Shown here: one piece after another, positions 13,277 to 24,027 of the stretch | Numbering within the stretch: the stretch's first letter is position 1 | Layout: every line of letters starts with the position of its first letter | Origin: Nemertoderma westbladi | Lineage: Eukaryota; Xenacoelomorpha; Nemertodermatida; Nemertodermatidae | Assembly: GCA_032718475.1 (NCBI GenBank) | Contig: JAUCBJ010002949.1 | Span: 1 to 64,000 of the forward strand | DNA: 64,000 nucleotides | Direction of reading: 5' to 3' | Notes under the pieces: model-generated | What the model saw: only the letters and a program-made list of their open reading frames with translations | Told to the model about the DNA's origin: nothing | Databases searched by the model: none | Made by a program: the position numbers and the translations under genes

Positions 13277-13299
13277 GTTGTTGTTGTTGTTGTTGTTGT
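13277..13299 (+). repeat. (TTG)n microsatellite
   Basis: Seven to eight uninterrupted gtt units in AT-rich DNA. Confidence 0.9.
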
Positions 13300-13985
13300 A
13301 GTTACTGTTTATTAGTTTACACTTTAGTAGGACTGATACATTTCCTTAGCCTACCTACACCTAGAACGATTTGTGAAATATTAACAACATGATGTATATT
13401 TAGTCATGGGCATGGATTGATAGATAGGCATTTTGAAAAAAATACACTTTTAATAAAACTATTATTTAATCCTGTCTGATATATGTTCTCATTACGTATA
13501 TGTAATCATTTCGTATGTATCGGGGTGTGTCGGTGTGTGTGTATAGTGTGTATCGGTGCGTAAATGGTATATTTTATTCTTTCAATATTCGCAATATACG
13601 AACTCACCAAAATTTGGAGAACAAAAGCTTAAACAAAACAAGTTTAGCATATTCTCTGCTTATAATAGCTGCTCTACTGCTGCCAGTTTGGGTATTACGG
13701 CACGGAAGTAAGAGAAAAATGAAGACACATGTTAGTAATCAGTTGAGTAGATTCATAAAATTTTAAATTCTTATCACCTCCCTGAATAAGTGGCAAAAAC
13801 ATAAATGATTATTAATATTAACAGTAAATAATGTTAATAGCCGCAAATTCCACTCAGTCGACGCATAAAGAGATTCTTATTTATGGGGCCCATTTTTAAG
13901 AAACCAGCTTTCATATCTTGTAATACAAAATTTGCCGTAATATCTATTAATAATTATCATGTTATGGCTAATAATATGATAATTA
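13300..13985. other. Noncoding stretch before the first RTE element
   Basis: Open frames here are short and unlike known proteins. The last part (13940-13985) is strongly AT-rich with near-palindromic tatgataattatatta sequence, which forms the retrotransposon target site. Confidence 0.5.
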
Positions 13986-13998
13986 TATTATCATATTA
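13986..13998 (+). repeat. Target-site duplication, left copy (13 bp)
   Basis: tattatcatatta, identical to 16871-16883. It directly abuts the left end of the RTE element and defines its 5' boundary. Confidence 0.85.
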
Positions 13999-16861
13999 CC
14001 ACGCACCCACGCTGAAAGCACAGAGCAAACAGGGTGACATGGTCGCTCTGGCAATGGAATATAACATCGACATCATCTGCATCCAAGAACATCGGATTTG
14101 TCATGAAGACACTGCCATGAAGTACAATGACATTGGAAATGGATGGACGTTAGTAACAAGCTCAGCAGTAAGAAACTCGGCCAATGCATCAATTGGTGGA
14201 GTAGGAATTCTGCTAAGCCCATTTGCACTTAAGACCCTAAACAACATCGAATCTATAAATTCCAGGGTTATGATCGCAACATTTGATGGGAATCCCAAGA
14301 CAACAGTTATATGTTGCTACAGTCCAACCAATGCATCAGAGCCAGAACAAGCAGTCAAGTTTTATGAAGAACTGACTGGACTTATTAAGGACATCCCGAA
14401 ACACAATGTTAAAGTCATTGCTGGTGACCTGAATGCGCAAATTGGCCCAGAAGACATCAAGGGTTACACCTATAACACCAGTTCTAACAGAAATGGGTAC
14501 TTACTCTTAGACCTAATGGAAGAATGTGAATTGATACCAACAAACAACACATTCGAAAAGAGTAAGGGGAAGCTATGGACCTTTCAATACCCTAATGGAA
14601 CCAAAGCACAACTGGATTACATCCTTATAAACAAAAAGTGGAGAAATAGCATGATCAACTGCGAGGCATACAGCTCGTTCAACCTAATTGGTTCGGACCA
14701 CAGAATTGTGAATGCAGAGATCAGACTCAGTTTGAGAGCCAGCAAACCCAGGACAAGCAAGCAAATCAACTATGACTGGGAGAAACTCAGAACTGACAAT
14801 GCTGTAAAGGATGCTTATACAGTAGAAGTTCAAAACCGCTTTGAAGCACTTCAGTCAATGGATGAAGACCAATCCACCGATTCAATATACCAGAATATAA
14901 TAACAGCCCACAAGGAATCAGCTAAGAGGCATATCCCCCAGAAACCTAAACGAAAACAGTATGTGCCATGGCAAAACTCTGAGGTTACTTGTAAGAGAGA
15001 AGATCTTAAGATAGCCTACAAAGTTAAAACCGAACAACCAACAACCGAAAACATTAACAAGGTTGAGAAAGCTAAGGACGATCTTAAATTGGCCTACAAC
15101 ATCAGCCAGGAAAAGTACATACAGGATAAAACTGAAGCAATTACAACTGCTCACATACAGCAACAATCAAGACTTACCTGGCAAACTGTAAATGAGGTAT
15201 CTGGTCGGAAAAGTTGTGCAAAGGGGCGCCTCAAAGCCGATAGTCCTGAAGAACGTGTTGGGAAGTGGAAAAATCACTTCAGCAACTTGCTTGGGCAGCC
15301 ACCAAACATCGAGGTCAGCCCTACAAGGAAAATATATGACAAGACACTACCTATAGAAACAGGGGACTTCACACCTGCCGAACTCCAAAGAAGCATTAAA
15401 AGCATGTCCAATAATAAAGCGAGTGGATTAGATGAAATCCCAGCGGAGGTATGGAAAACCGGAGTGCTAAATAGACCATTATTGAATGTTTGCAACCGGA
15501 TGTTAAAAGGGGAAAAGCCACCACCAATTTGGACTAAAGGTCAACTAAAGCCTCTCCCCAAGAAAGGAGACCTCGGCATACCAACAAACTATCGTGGGAT
15601 CTGTCTGCTTGTGGTAGCTGCCAAAATATACAATAAAATGATTCTATATAGGATTAGGCCTCACATAGAGAAACTACTGCGTAAGAGCCAAAACGGATTT
15701 CGACCAAGTAGATCAACAATAGCTCAGATACTTGCACTACGGAGACTGATTGAAGGAATCAAGTCAAAGAATCTCCCCGCAGTCATGACTTTTGTGGACT
15801 TCAAGAAGGCATTCGACTCCATCCATAGAGGTAAAATGCTTGAAATCCTAAGAGCTTATGGAATACCAGAAGTAATTGTTGCTGGCATTGGATTGCTATA
15901 TTGTGACACAGAAGCGCAGGTACTCTCACCAGATGGTGAAACTGAGTTTTTCTCAATCCTGGCTGGCGTACTGCAAGGTGACACATTAGCACCATTACTA
16001 TTTGTAATTGTGCTGGATTACGCAATGAGGACGGCCACAAAGGGTGAAGATCTGGGATTCACACTTCAAGAACGCAGAAGTAGTAGATATCCGGCAACTA
16101 CAGTCACAGACACCGACTTTGCGGATGACATCGCCCTGCTCTCTAATACGCTAGCAGATGCACAGCTTCTACTAAATAAAGTGGAGAGGGCTGCTAAGGA
16201 GGTTGGATTGCATATAAATGCTACCAAGACCGAATTCATGACCTTTAATGTTGATGGAAACTTGACAACCATTGATAATAATCAACTAAGGCAGGTCGAT
16301 GACTTCCAGTACCTTGGATCATGGATAGAGAGTAGCAAAAAGGACATAGAAGTTAGGAAAGCAAAGGCTTGGGTAGCTCTATCAAAAATGGATACCATCT
16401 GGAAATCAGATCTCTCCAGGCACCTGAAGACCAAGTTCTTTCGAGCCACAGTGGAAAGTGTATTTTTATACGGGGGTGAGACCTGGATACTGACTAAATC
16501 ACTTGAACAACGAATTGATGGTTGCTACACAAGACTACTAAGGGCAGCCCTAAACATCAGCTGGAGACAACACATGACAAACGCCGAGCTTTATGGTACA
16601 ATACCACCTGTATCAACCACCCTCCGTGAACGCAGATTAAGATTCAGTGGGCACTGCTGGCGAAGTAAAGACGAGGTCATACCAGATCTACTTCTCTGGC
16701 AACCAACTCATGGAAAGCGTAGTCGTGGACGACCGGCCATAACATATATAGATCAACTTGAAAGGGATACTGAACTTGGGAGAAACGAAATTGCGACAAC
16801 TATGGAGAATCGGGAAGCCTGGAAGGATCTCATTTCCACTGTCCGAGTTCGCTCGACCTAG
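13999..16861 (+). CDS. Endonuclease-reverse transcriptase polyprotein (RTE-like), 5'-truncated
   Basis: The open frame runs back to an ATG at 13883, but the first 38-39 codons lie in host DNA outside the target-site duplication, so only codons from 13999 on belong to the element. An N-terminal AP-endonuclease-like domain shows the IQEHR, AGDLNA, DYILI and GSDHRIV motifs used to nick target DNA. The reverse transcriptase follows with FVDFKKAFDS, GVLQGD and the catalytic FADD at residues 746-749 counted from 13883. A C-terminal region with ERRLRFSGHC and KRSRGRP is typical of RTE relatives. The frame has no stop or frameshift over about 950 codons, so insertion was probably recent. The stop codon is the first TAG of the tail. 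Confidence 0.93.
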
Positions 16862-16870
16862 TAGTAGTAG
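13999..16870 (+). mobile_element. RTE-like non-LTR retrotransposon, family A copy 1, nearly full length
   Basis: The element is bounded by a perfect 13-bp target-site duplication. Its 3' end is a (TAG)4 microsatellite tail typical of RTE-type elements, with essentially no 3' UTR. The 5' end is truncated inside the endonuclease domain: the expected first motif (a metal-binding Asn, usually within a WNVRTL-like strand) is absent. Two more copies of the same family lie at 19344-24580. Confidence 0.9.
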
Positions 16871-16883
16871 TATTATCATATTA
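16871..16883 (+). repeat. Target-site duplication, right copy (13 bp)
   Basis: tattatcatatta, identical to 13986-13998, immediately after the (TAG)4 tail. Confidence 0.85.
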
Positions 16884-18367
16884 TGACAAATGATATGATA
16901 ATAATTATATTGTTTGCCAAAATATGATAACTAGAAACGCAACGCAAGTGTTGCGGTAAGGGGCCCTTTTCACTGAGTTATGAAGACCCTGAAATTTGTA
17001 CGTTTTTTTGTATATATTCGGTTTGTTTATACCGTCGATTGGATCAACATTTCGGAGAGCTCGAGTAGAATTATAACCGGACATCTTGTCGGGTTTCTGC
17101 ACCTATTTATTAGTATGTATGTGTGTGGATATGTTTGTGGTTCCACTATAGCACTCAAGCAAATTTGAACGTCTCGCAGGATATAAATATACACACGTAC
17201 GTGTAGTGTCGCGCAGCGCGTGCGGCTGCCTATTCGAGAATGGTTAACCCGAGTACTCGACTCGTGCAACGCGAAGGCCCCAGCAAAATTGGGTTGAAAT
17301 TGAATAAAGGCTTCAAAAGTTATTATTGATTGAATTTTTCATTACAGAGAGACGGACAGACAAACAGACGGACATGATATTTTGCCATGATACTAATTGT
17401 AATTGAACGCTAGTAGCTTCACTCACTAATCGTGGATCGTTCCACAGTATATTAATTTAATACAACGTACGATGTTCCCCATAAGTTCCATCTATCTTTT
17501 GTTATTGGTTTATTTAATACGCATGACCATTCAGTTTGACAAAACATTAACTTTACTGTACATTCTTTGAAACGGAAATTTTAGCAAAAATTTTAAACTG
17601 ATGAAAAGGCAGTCTGTAAATTAGGCCATGTAGGCCTACTTTAAAATGTTTTTCAAATAAAATAATATATTCTATATAAAAAAACGTAACGGAAAACACT
17701 CTTTCACTCACTTTTTAGCAAAATTAAAATGTTATGTTCTCGTATTGAGTTTTTCGCATATAGGCACTCGGTTCGCTCGTATTAGAAAGTTAGCAACTCG
17801 TGCAAAACTCAACCACATTGACATAATAATAGTCGAATATTACTAAACTAAAAATGACATTGAAAACAGCGCTGTTTTCTGAATAGTTATTTTTATCGAA
17901 AAATATTAATATATACCCGACCTTGTTCGGTAAATCGAGCGTATCGTGGAAGCAGGCAAATAAATATGAAATTGTATGTTGAATTTTGCCGATCACATTG
18001 ATGGAACCTCGTTAAAATTTAGCTACATTAAAGACCATCCTACCAACCTAACATTACAATATTACAAAAAAACGAAATGATTTACTACTACTTTATCATT
18101 TTAATTAATCATCAATTATTATTCAATAATCGTTCAATCGTTAATAAATTAAATTAAATTTAACTTTACATAGTTAAATGAGTCCGCCTCCTCTATTTAT
18201 CAAACACAATTTCTGTAATTTTTGCCTTTTTGAATGCATGCGTTTCGACACTGTCTCTTTGATTTATCCAAACTTTGAGACTGCGCCATGTACATGTAAT
18301 TACTAACTATAATTACCTAATTACATTGGACAATAATGATTGTTCGATTAGTTGGATTTACCGTGTC
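16884..18367. other. Noncoding stretch between mobile elements
   Basis: No convincing gene. It holds an AT-rich inverted-repeat remnant of the target site, a palindrome acacgtacgtgt near 17193, a short dispersed repeat at 17343-17432, and AT-rich sequence to 18330. Confidence 0.5.
17343..17432 (+). repeat. Dispersed short repeat (cagacagac...attttgccat type), copy A
   Basis: A gacggacagac stretch, then gatattttgccat, actaattgtaattg and cgctag. The same order occurs at 43045-43136 in a TRPM intron, and a weaker form lies near 1185-1245. This fits a short nonautonomous element. Confidence 0.5.
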
Positions 18368-18415
18368 GATCAACCCGGGAGACTCCTTAGTACCCGTTGG
18401 TTCATGCCCAACATA
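18368..18415 (+). repeat. Left member of a ~95-bp direct repeat (first half)
   Basis: gatcaacccgggagactcc and onward matches 24577 onward. The left copy is split by the hAT-type MITE and resumes at 19086, ending near 19131. Confidence 0.75.
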
Positions 18416-19077
18416 CAGTGGCGGATCTAGAATTTCTCCAAGGGGGGTGAAAGGGGGTGAAAAAAAATTATACATCATCTATTATAGCGACAGCAAATTT
18501 GAACACTAGTGGTCGAATTTCTGGTTGAAAATGATGAACTCTGGGTTTTGTGGGTTTTATTATATCTTACAATATTAAATTATTCAATTTTAATTAAGGT
18601 TTCAATGACAAATGCCAATTTTTTTTTGAATTATTATATTAAAAGAAAAATTATTAATAGAAGGACTATTATTAATAGGAGGGCTGGGGCTGTTAATAAG
18701 GCTGGTGGGTATACTAGGGGTACCACCTACCTTACCTGTCTTACTTTCTTATTTTTCTTTGGACAAGCCTGGGCTGGGATAATGTGAATTCTATCTGGTC
18801 TGGATGCTAATGTTACTTTAACAAAGTTTGCCTTGTGGCTTGCCTGAGGAGACATTTTCATTAAAGTGAATATACAATAAAATGTAAAATGTGTATAAAT
18901 GTCATAGAAATGGGATCTTTGGGAGGGGGGTCACATGTTTTTATTTGGTTTTCTTATTATTTGCTTGTGTTCGTTAAAATCATAATTAAAAATTCAATAT
19001 TTTGCATCAGTTATTAAGTATAGTGACCGTTTCTCTCAGGGGGGGGGGAACGTGCCCCCCCTCTGGATCCGCCCCTG
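18416..19077 (+). mobile_element. hAT-type MITE, 662 bp, with 8-bp target-site duplication
   Basis: Starts cagtggcggatctaga and ends tctggatccgcccctg, imperfect terminal inverted repeats of about 16 bp. It is flanked by perfect 8-bp duplications ccaacata (18408-18415 and 19078-19085), the signature of hAT transposases. The interior is AT-rich with G-runs at each end. An open stretch at 18509-18787 has no recognisable domain, so the element is nonautonomous. Removing it restores a sequence matching 24577-24671, which gives an empty site inside this window. Confidence 0.88.
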
Positions 19078-19085
19078 CCAACATA

Positions 19086-19131
19086 GTAACCATCTTATAA
19101 CCGTCTATCTATTCCAACCCGACGAACAGAA
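19086..19131 (+). repeat. Left member of a ~95-bp direct repeat (second half)
   Basis: Continues the repeat interrupted by the MITE and ends in caacccgacgaacagaa, as does the right copy at 24655-24671. Confidence 0.7.
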
Positions 19132-19343
19132 TATATCCGCCCGCGACTATACGATTCGCGACTCCAACCCCAACGTTACCCTCGTATTGGGTGGAATGAT
19201 TAGTTCCACCCAAGTTGATTATTGGGTGGAATCTTATTTAGGTCAGGTCAGGTCAGGTCCCCAGATCCTGCTACCAATATGGCAGTAATGTGGTACTACC
19301 TGTAGTTGTCAGCCCAGTAGGGCAATGGAATATAGTGGATCGT
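19132..19343. other. Short spacer with hairpin and pentamer repeat
   Basis: Contains the inverted repeat ttgggtggaat / attccacccaa-like pair near 19185-19213 and a (GGTCA)n-type run near 19242-19262. Origin unknown. Confidence 0.5.
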
Positions 19344-20085
19344 TCTGGCAATGGAATATAACATCGACATCATCTGCATCCAAGAACATCGGATTTGTCA
19401 TGAAGACACTGCATGAAGTACAATGACATTGGAAATGGATGGACGTTAGTAACAAGCTCAGCAGTAAGAAACTCGGCCAATGCATCAATTGGTGGAGTAG
19501 GAATTCTGCTAAGCCCATTTGCACTTAAGACCCTAAACAACATCGAGTCTATAAATTCCAGGGTTATGATTGCAACATTTGATGGGAATCCCAAGACAAC
19601 AGTAATATGTTGCTACAGTCCAACCAATGCCCCAGAGCCAGAACAAGCAGTCAAGTTTTATGAAGATCTGACTGGACTTAAAAAGGACATTCCGAAACAC
19701 AATATTAAAGTCATTGCTGGTGACCTGAATGCGAATTGGCGCAGAAAGCATCAAGGGTTACACCTATAACGCCAGTTCTAACAGAAATCTATTGCGTACT
19801 TACTTTTAGACCTAATGGAAGAATTTGAATTGATACCAACAAACAACACATTCGAAAAGAGTAAGGGGAAGCTATGGACCCAAACCACAACTGGATTACA
19901 TCCTTATAAACAAAAAGTGGAGAAACAGCATGATCAATAGCAAGGCATACAGCTCGTTCAACCTAATTTGTTCGGACCACAGAATTGTGACTGCAGAGAT
20001 CAGACTCAGTTTGAGAGCCAGCAAACCCAGGACAAGCAATCAAATCAACTATGACTGGGAGAAACTCAGAACTGACAATTCACTA
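19344..20085 (+). pseudogene. RTE family A copy 2, 5' part (endonuclease region)
   Basis: Nearly identical to 14047-14790 of copy 1, covering most of the endonuclease domain. It has several small frame-breaking changes: one lost base near 19412, losses near 19735, an insertion near 19787 and a deletion near 19880. It is interrupted at 20086 by copy 3 and resumes at 24028. It starts abruptly without a visible duplication at its left edge. Confidence 0.9.
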
Positions 20086-21288
20086 CTACTACTAGGCCGA
20101 GCGAACTCGGACAGTGGAAATGAGATCCTTCCAGGCTTCCCGATTCTCCATAGTTGTCGCAATTTCGTTTCTCCCAAGTTCAGTATCCCTTTCAAGTTGA
20201 TCTATATATGTTATGGCAGGTCGTCCACGACTACGCTTTCCATGAGTTGGTTGCCAGAAAAGTAGATCTGGTATGACCTCGTCTTTACTTCGCCAGCAGT
20301 GCCCACTGAATCTTAATCTGCGTTCACGGAGGGTGGTTGATACAGGTGGTATTGTACCATAAAGCTCGGCTTTTGTCATGTGTTGTCTCCAGCTGATGTT
20401 TAGGGCTGCCCTTAGTAGTCTTGTGTAGCAACCATCAATTCGTTGTTCAAGTGATTTAGTCAGTGTCCAGCACCGTATATGTCTCACCCCCGTATAAAAA
20501 TACACTTTCCACTGTGGCTCGAAAGAACTTGGTCTTCAGGTGCCTGGAGAGATCTGATTTCCAGATGGTATCCATTTTTGATAGAGCTACCCAAGCCTTT
20601 GCTTTCCTAACTTCTATGTCCTTTTTGCTACTCTCTATCCACGATCCAAGGTACTGGAAGTCATCTACCTTCCTAAGTTGATTATTATCAATGGTTGTCA
20701 AGTTTCCATCAACATTAAAGGTCATGAATTCGGTCTTGGTAGCATTTATATGCAATCCAACCTCCTTAGCAGCCCTCTCCACTTTATTTAGTAGAAGCTG
20801 TGCATCAGCTAGCGTATTAGAGAGCAGGGCGATGTCATCCGCAAAGTCGGTGTCTGTGACTGTAGTTGCCGGATATCTACTACTTCTGCGTTCTTGAAGT
20901 GTGAATCCCAGATCTTCACCCTTTGTGGCCGTCCTCATTGCGTAATCCAGCACAATTACAAATAGTAATGGTGCTAATGTGTCACCTTGCAGTACGCCAG
21001 CCAGGATTGAGAAAAACTCAGTTTCACCATCTGGTGAGAGTACCTGCGCTTCTGTGTCACAATATAACAATCCAATGCCAGCAACAATTACTTCTGGTAT
21101 TCCATAAGCTCTTAGGATTTCAAGCATTTTACCTCTATGGATGGAGTCGAATGCCTTCTTGAAGTCCACAAAAGTCATGACTGCGGGGAGATTCTTTGAC
21201 TTAATTCCTTCAATCAGTCTCCGTAGTGCAAGTATATGAGCTATTGTTGATCTACTTGGTCGAAATCCGTTTTGGCTCTTACGCAGTA
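20086..21288 (-). pseudogene. RTE family A copy 3, 3' part (reverse transcriptase)
   Basis: Minus-strand copy inserted into copy 2. It begins (element 3' end) with a (CTA)n tail, the complement of (TAG)n, and carries the RT core including FADD and the C-terminal domain. The reading frame is broken near 20470-20490, where a short insertion separates two open parts. A 14-bp duplication ctgacaattcacta (20072-20085 and 24014-24027) brackets the whole insertion. It is interrupted at 21289 by family B. Confidence 0.9.
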
Positions 21289-21336
21289 CTACTACTACTA
21301 CTACTAGGATCGGCATGCTGCATTGCAGCTGCATTT

Positions 21337-21891
21337 TTAAGAATGCTGTGCCGGCTTGTCAACAAAATTGCACCGCCACAACTCCCTATCACCCATGACA
21401 TTTGTTAGATCATCCGCATCTTTAAGGCCAGTGTCCTTTAAGATGAGTCTCAAGAAAGTCATGGGCTGTCCACCATGCTTATTCACTCCATGAGGCTGCC
21501 AAAGTACAAGATTATGCACTGGCTGGTCCTCACGGCGAAAGCAATGTCCTGCAAAGCGGAGGCGATTTTGTTCTAGTGTCAAGCTTGGGGGAACCAATGA
21601 GACACCTCCAATGTTATATAGTGTCTGGTTGGAGATGTGTGCATTGTACTTGACACAATGTACCCGGCGTAGCATTCTTGTGAATGTGCCATCCAGAGAT
21701 TTGGTGTCCTCAGCAGTTAGAGCCCAACATGGACTCTCATAGAGAGGTACTGGAACTACTGCTGCTCTAAATAATCGGACCTTAAGTTTCCGATTAATTC
21801 TCGGTGACTTCCAAATCCTGGAAAGCCTATTCAAGGCTGCCCATGCCTTTCCCTTACGTATTCGATACGTATACATGCTCAAGTATACCAT
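21337..21891 (-). pseudogene. C-terminal part of family B polyprotein, out of frame
   Basis: Continues the family B protein after a frameshift. It carries the post-RT domain with NRLRFAGHCFR, matching the FSGHCWR segment of family A. It stops about 30-40 bases before the (TAG)n tail, so in family B the tail does not supply the stop. Confidence 0.85.
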
Positions 21892-23416
21892 CCTTTGAGC
21901 TTATGCTCATCCGATCAGAGACTTGCTGAGGACTTTCAAAGTTAACTGTCAGAATTTTGGTCTTTCTGGAGTTAATAAAAAGACCAACACTAGAAGCAGC
22001 ATGTTCTAATGAGCTGAGGAGCCGCTGGGCTCCCTCTAATGATTCTGAGAGTACTCCTAAGTCATCAGCAAAGTCTAGATCAGTTAGGTACTTGGCAGGA
22101 TTTCCTCGACTTCTGGAGCCAGTAGGTGGAGTTATCATCACCCCATCATCATTATGATGATCTAAGGACATGCGTAGAACATAGTCAACCACAATAATGA
22201 ACAAGAATGGTGCAAGTGTGTCTCCTTGGAGTACGCCCCATAACACTTCAAATGGTTCTGTGTCACCGTCAACAGTAGACACAAATGTTGTCGAACCATC
22301 GTATACTGATCTGATTGCTGCAATAATTTCATCAGGAATCCCATATAATGAAAGTATGCTGAACATACGTGAGCGAGAGACTGAATCAAAGGCCTTGAAG
22401 AAGTCAACAAAGATAACAGCCAGATGCCTGTCTTTCTTTTTTGATAACTCTTCAATTATCCTTCTAAGTGCCAAAATGGGCTCCATGGTCCCACGACCTT
22501 TACGGAACCCATTCTGATTTCCACGTAGCAGTCTCTCAATGGGATCCCTGATGCGATTTAATAGAATTCTATTGTATAGTTTTGCAGCAATCGAGATCAA
22601 TGAGATTCCCCGAAAAGAACCATAGAGTGTTAGGTTGCCCTTCTTGGGGACTGGCACCAACTTATTTGTTTTCATTTCTTGTGGGACTCTTGTTGTACGG
22701 TACATGTCTACTATGATGGGATAGATGAGCTTTAAACACTCAGGTATTTTAAAGACCTCAGGGGGAACACCATCTACTCCACTGGCACGATTGGTCTTAA
22801 TGCTCTTTGCAGCAGCCTTCACTTCTGCAAAGGAGATATCGCCAATGGGAATATCTGGGAGTACAGACTCAGACACTTTTACTTCTATAAAGTTATCAGG
22901 CAATACCCTGTCATTATTGAGGAGCTTTTCAAAGTGGGCTTTCCAACCATTGAGGCGATCGGCTGGTGATTCAGCCTTAACCTTGGTGGTTGGTTGGCTT
23001 TTCCGCCCAGTAAGCAGATTGATCGATTTCCATGCCTGGGATGATTGCCTGCTGTCGTCAGCATCATTGATGGCATCAACCTGTTGGTTTATTAGCTCCT
23101 GTAGATTAACAGAGTACTGCCTGTTCAGGGACCTAGATGCAGCTTTAACTGCATTCTTGGCCGCTGTAGTCTGTTTGAGTCGGGACTCTTTCTGCGCCTT
23201 ATGAAGGTCATTTCGGCACTTCTGAATTTTGTTGTCAGTCCAGGGGGCCCTTTTCCTGTTTCGAGGGTATACAGGAACTGTTTCTGCAGCTGCTAACTTA
23301 ACTGCTTCTGTAAAGGCAGTATAGCCCTCACAGTGATCTGCCGCCTCAGAGGCAAGAGCCTCATACCTGTTGCTCAGCTGTAGTGTGAAGCTGGATCTCA
23401 CACTTGGCTGTTGCAA
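21854..23416 (-). CDS. Reverse transcriptase, RTE family B, main open part
   Basis: About 520 codons starting in the linker before RT. It shows KLVPVPKKGN, FVDFFKAFDS, WGVLQGDTLAP and the catalytic FADD (within DLDFADDLG). The product would copy the element's RNA at the nicked target but has no endonuclease here. It leaves frame near 21860-21890, where the C-terminal part continues in another frame, so this copy cannot make the full protein. Confidence 0.88.
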   Translation of the reverse strand: MQQPSVRSSFTLQLSNRYEALASEAADHCEGYTAFTEAVKLAAAETVPVYPRNRKRAPWTDNKIQKCRNDLHKAQKESRLKQTTAAKNAVKAASRSLNRQYSVNLQELINQQVDAINDADDSRQSSQAWKSINLLTGRKSQPTTKVKAESPADRLNGWKAHFEKLLNNDRVLPDNFIEVKVSESVLPDIPIGDISFAEVKAAAKSIKTNRASGVDGVPPEVFKIPECLKLIYPIIVDMYRTTRVPQEMKTNKLVPVPKKGNLTLYGSFRGISLISIAAKLYNRILLNRIRDPIERLLRGNQNGFRKGRGTMEPILALRRIIEELSKKKDRHLAVIFVDFFKAFDSVSRSRMFSILSLYGIPDEIIAAIRSVYDGSTTFVSTVDGDTEPFEVLWGVLQGDTLAPFLFIIVVDYVLRMSLDHHNDDGVMITPPTGSRSRGNPAKYLTDLDFADDLGVLSESLEGAQRLLSSLEHAASSVGLFINSRKTKILTVNFESPQQVSDRMSISSKDGILEHVYVSNT

Positions 23417-23424
23417 CAGAGAAG

Positions 23425-24013
23425 ACGCAGTAGTTTCTCTATGTGAGGCCTAATCCTATATAGAATCATTTTATTGTATATTTTGGCAGCTACCACAAGC
23501 AGACAGATCCCACGATAGTTTGTTGGTATGCCGAGGTCTCATTTCTTGGGGAGAGGCTTTAGTTGACCTTTAGTCCAAATTGGTGGTGGCTTTTCCCCTT
23601 TTAACATCCGGTTGCAAACATTCAATAATGGTCTATTTAGCACTCCGGTTTTCCATACCTCCGCTGGGATTTCATCTAATCCACTCGCTTTATTATTGGA
23701 CATGCTTTTAATGCTTCTTTGGAGTTCGGCAGGTGTGAAGTCCCCTGTTTCTATAGGTAGTGTCTTGTCATATATTTTCCTTGTAGGGCTGACCTCGATG
23801 TTTGGTGGCTGCCCAAGCAAGTTGCTGAAGTGATTTTTCCACTTCCCAACACGTTCTTCAGGACTATCGGCTTTGAGGCGCCCCTTTGCACAGCTTTTCC
23901 GACCAGATACCTCATTTACAGTTTGCCAGGTAAGTCTTGATTGTTGCTGTATGTGAGCAGTTGTAATTGCTTCAGTTTTATCCTGTATGTACTTTTCCTG
24001 GCTGATTTCCTGG
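23425..24013 (-). pseudogene. RTE family A copy 3, middle part
   Basis: Continues copy 3 beyond the family B insertion. It covers the linker and start of the RT, equivalent to about 15103-15675 of copy 1. It ends in a 5' truncation followed by a few extra bases (ttcctgg) before the right-hand 14-bp duplication. One frame break lies near 23540. Confidence 0.88.
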
Positions 24014-24027
24014 CTGACAATTCACTA

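Larger units (their letters stand above)
21289..23424 (-). mobile_element. RTE-like family B element, 5'-truncated, nested in copy 3
   Basis: A second RTE-like family, clearly diverged in protein sequence from family A but with the same (TAG)n-type 3' tail (CTA repeats at 21289-21306). It is flanked by an 8-bp duplication acgcagta (21281-21288 and 23425-23432), with both flanks continuing copy 3. The endonuclease domain is missing because of 5' truncation. A decayed fragment of this family lies in a TRPM intron near 46588-46770. Confidence 0.9.

Noticed and set aside
13515-13766. 83-codon open frame as a small gene
   Set aside because: Low-complexity start, no recognisable motif and no supporting promoter or poly(A) signal.
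13883-13998. ATG at 13883 as the true start of the RTE protein
   Set aside because: The target-site duplication ends at 13998, so the first 38-39 codons are flanking host DNA read by chance.
18509-18787. 92-codon open frame inside the hAT-type MITE as a transposase remnant
   Set aside because: No hAT, BED or other domain is visible, and composition is that of AT-rich noncoding DNA.
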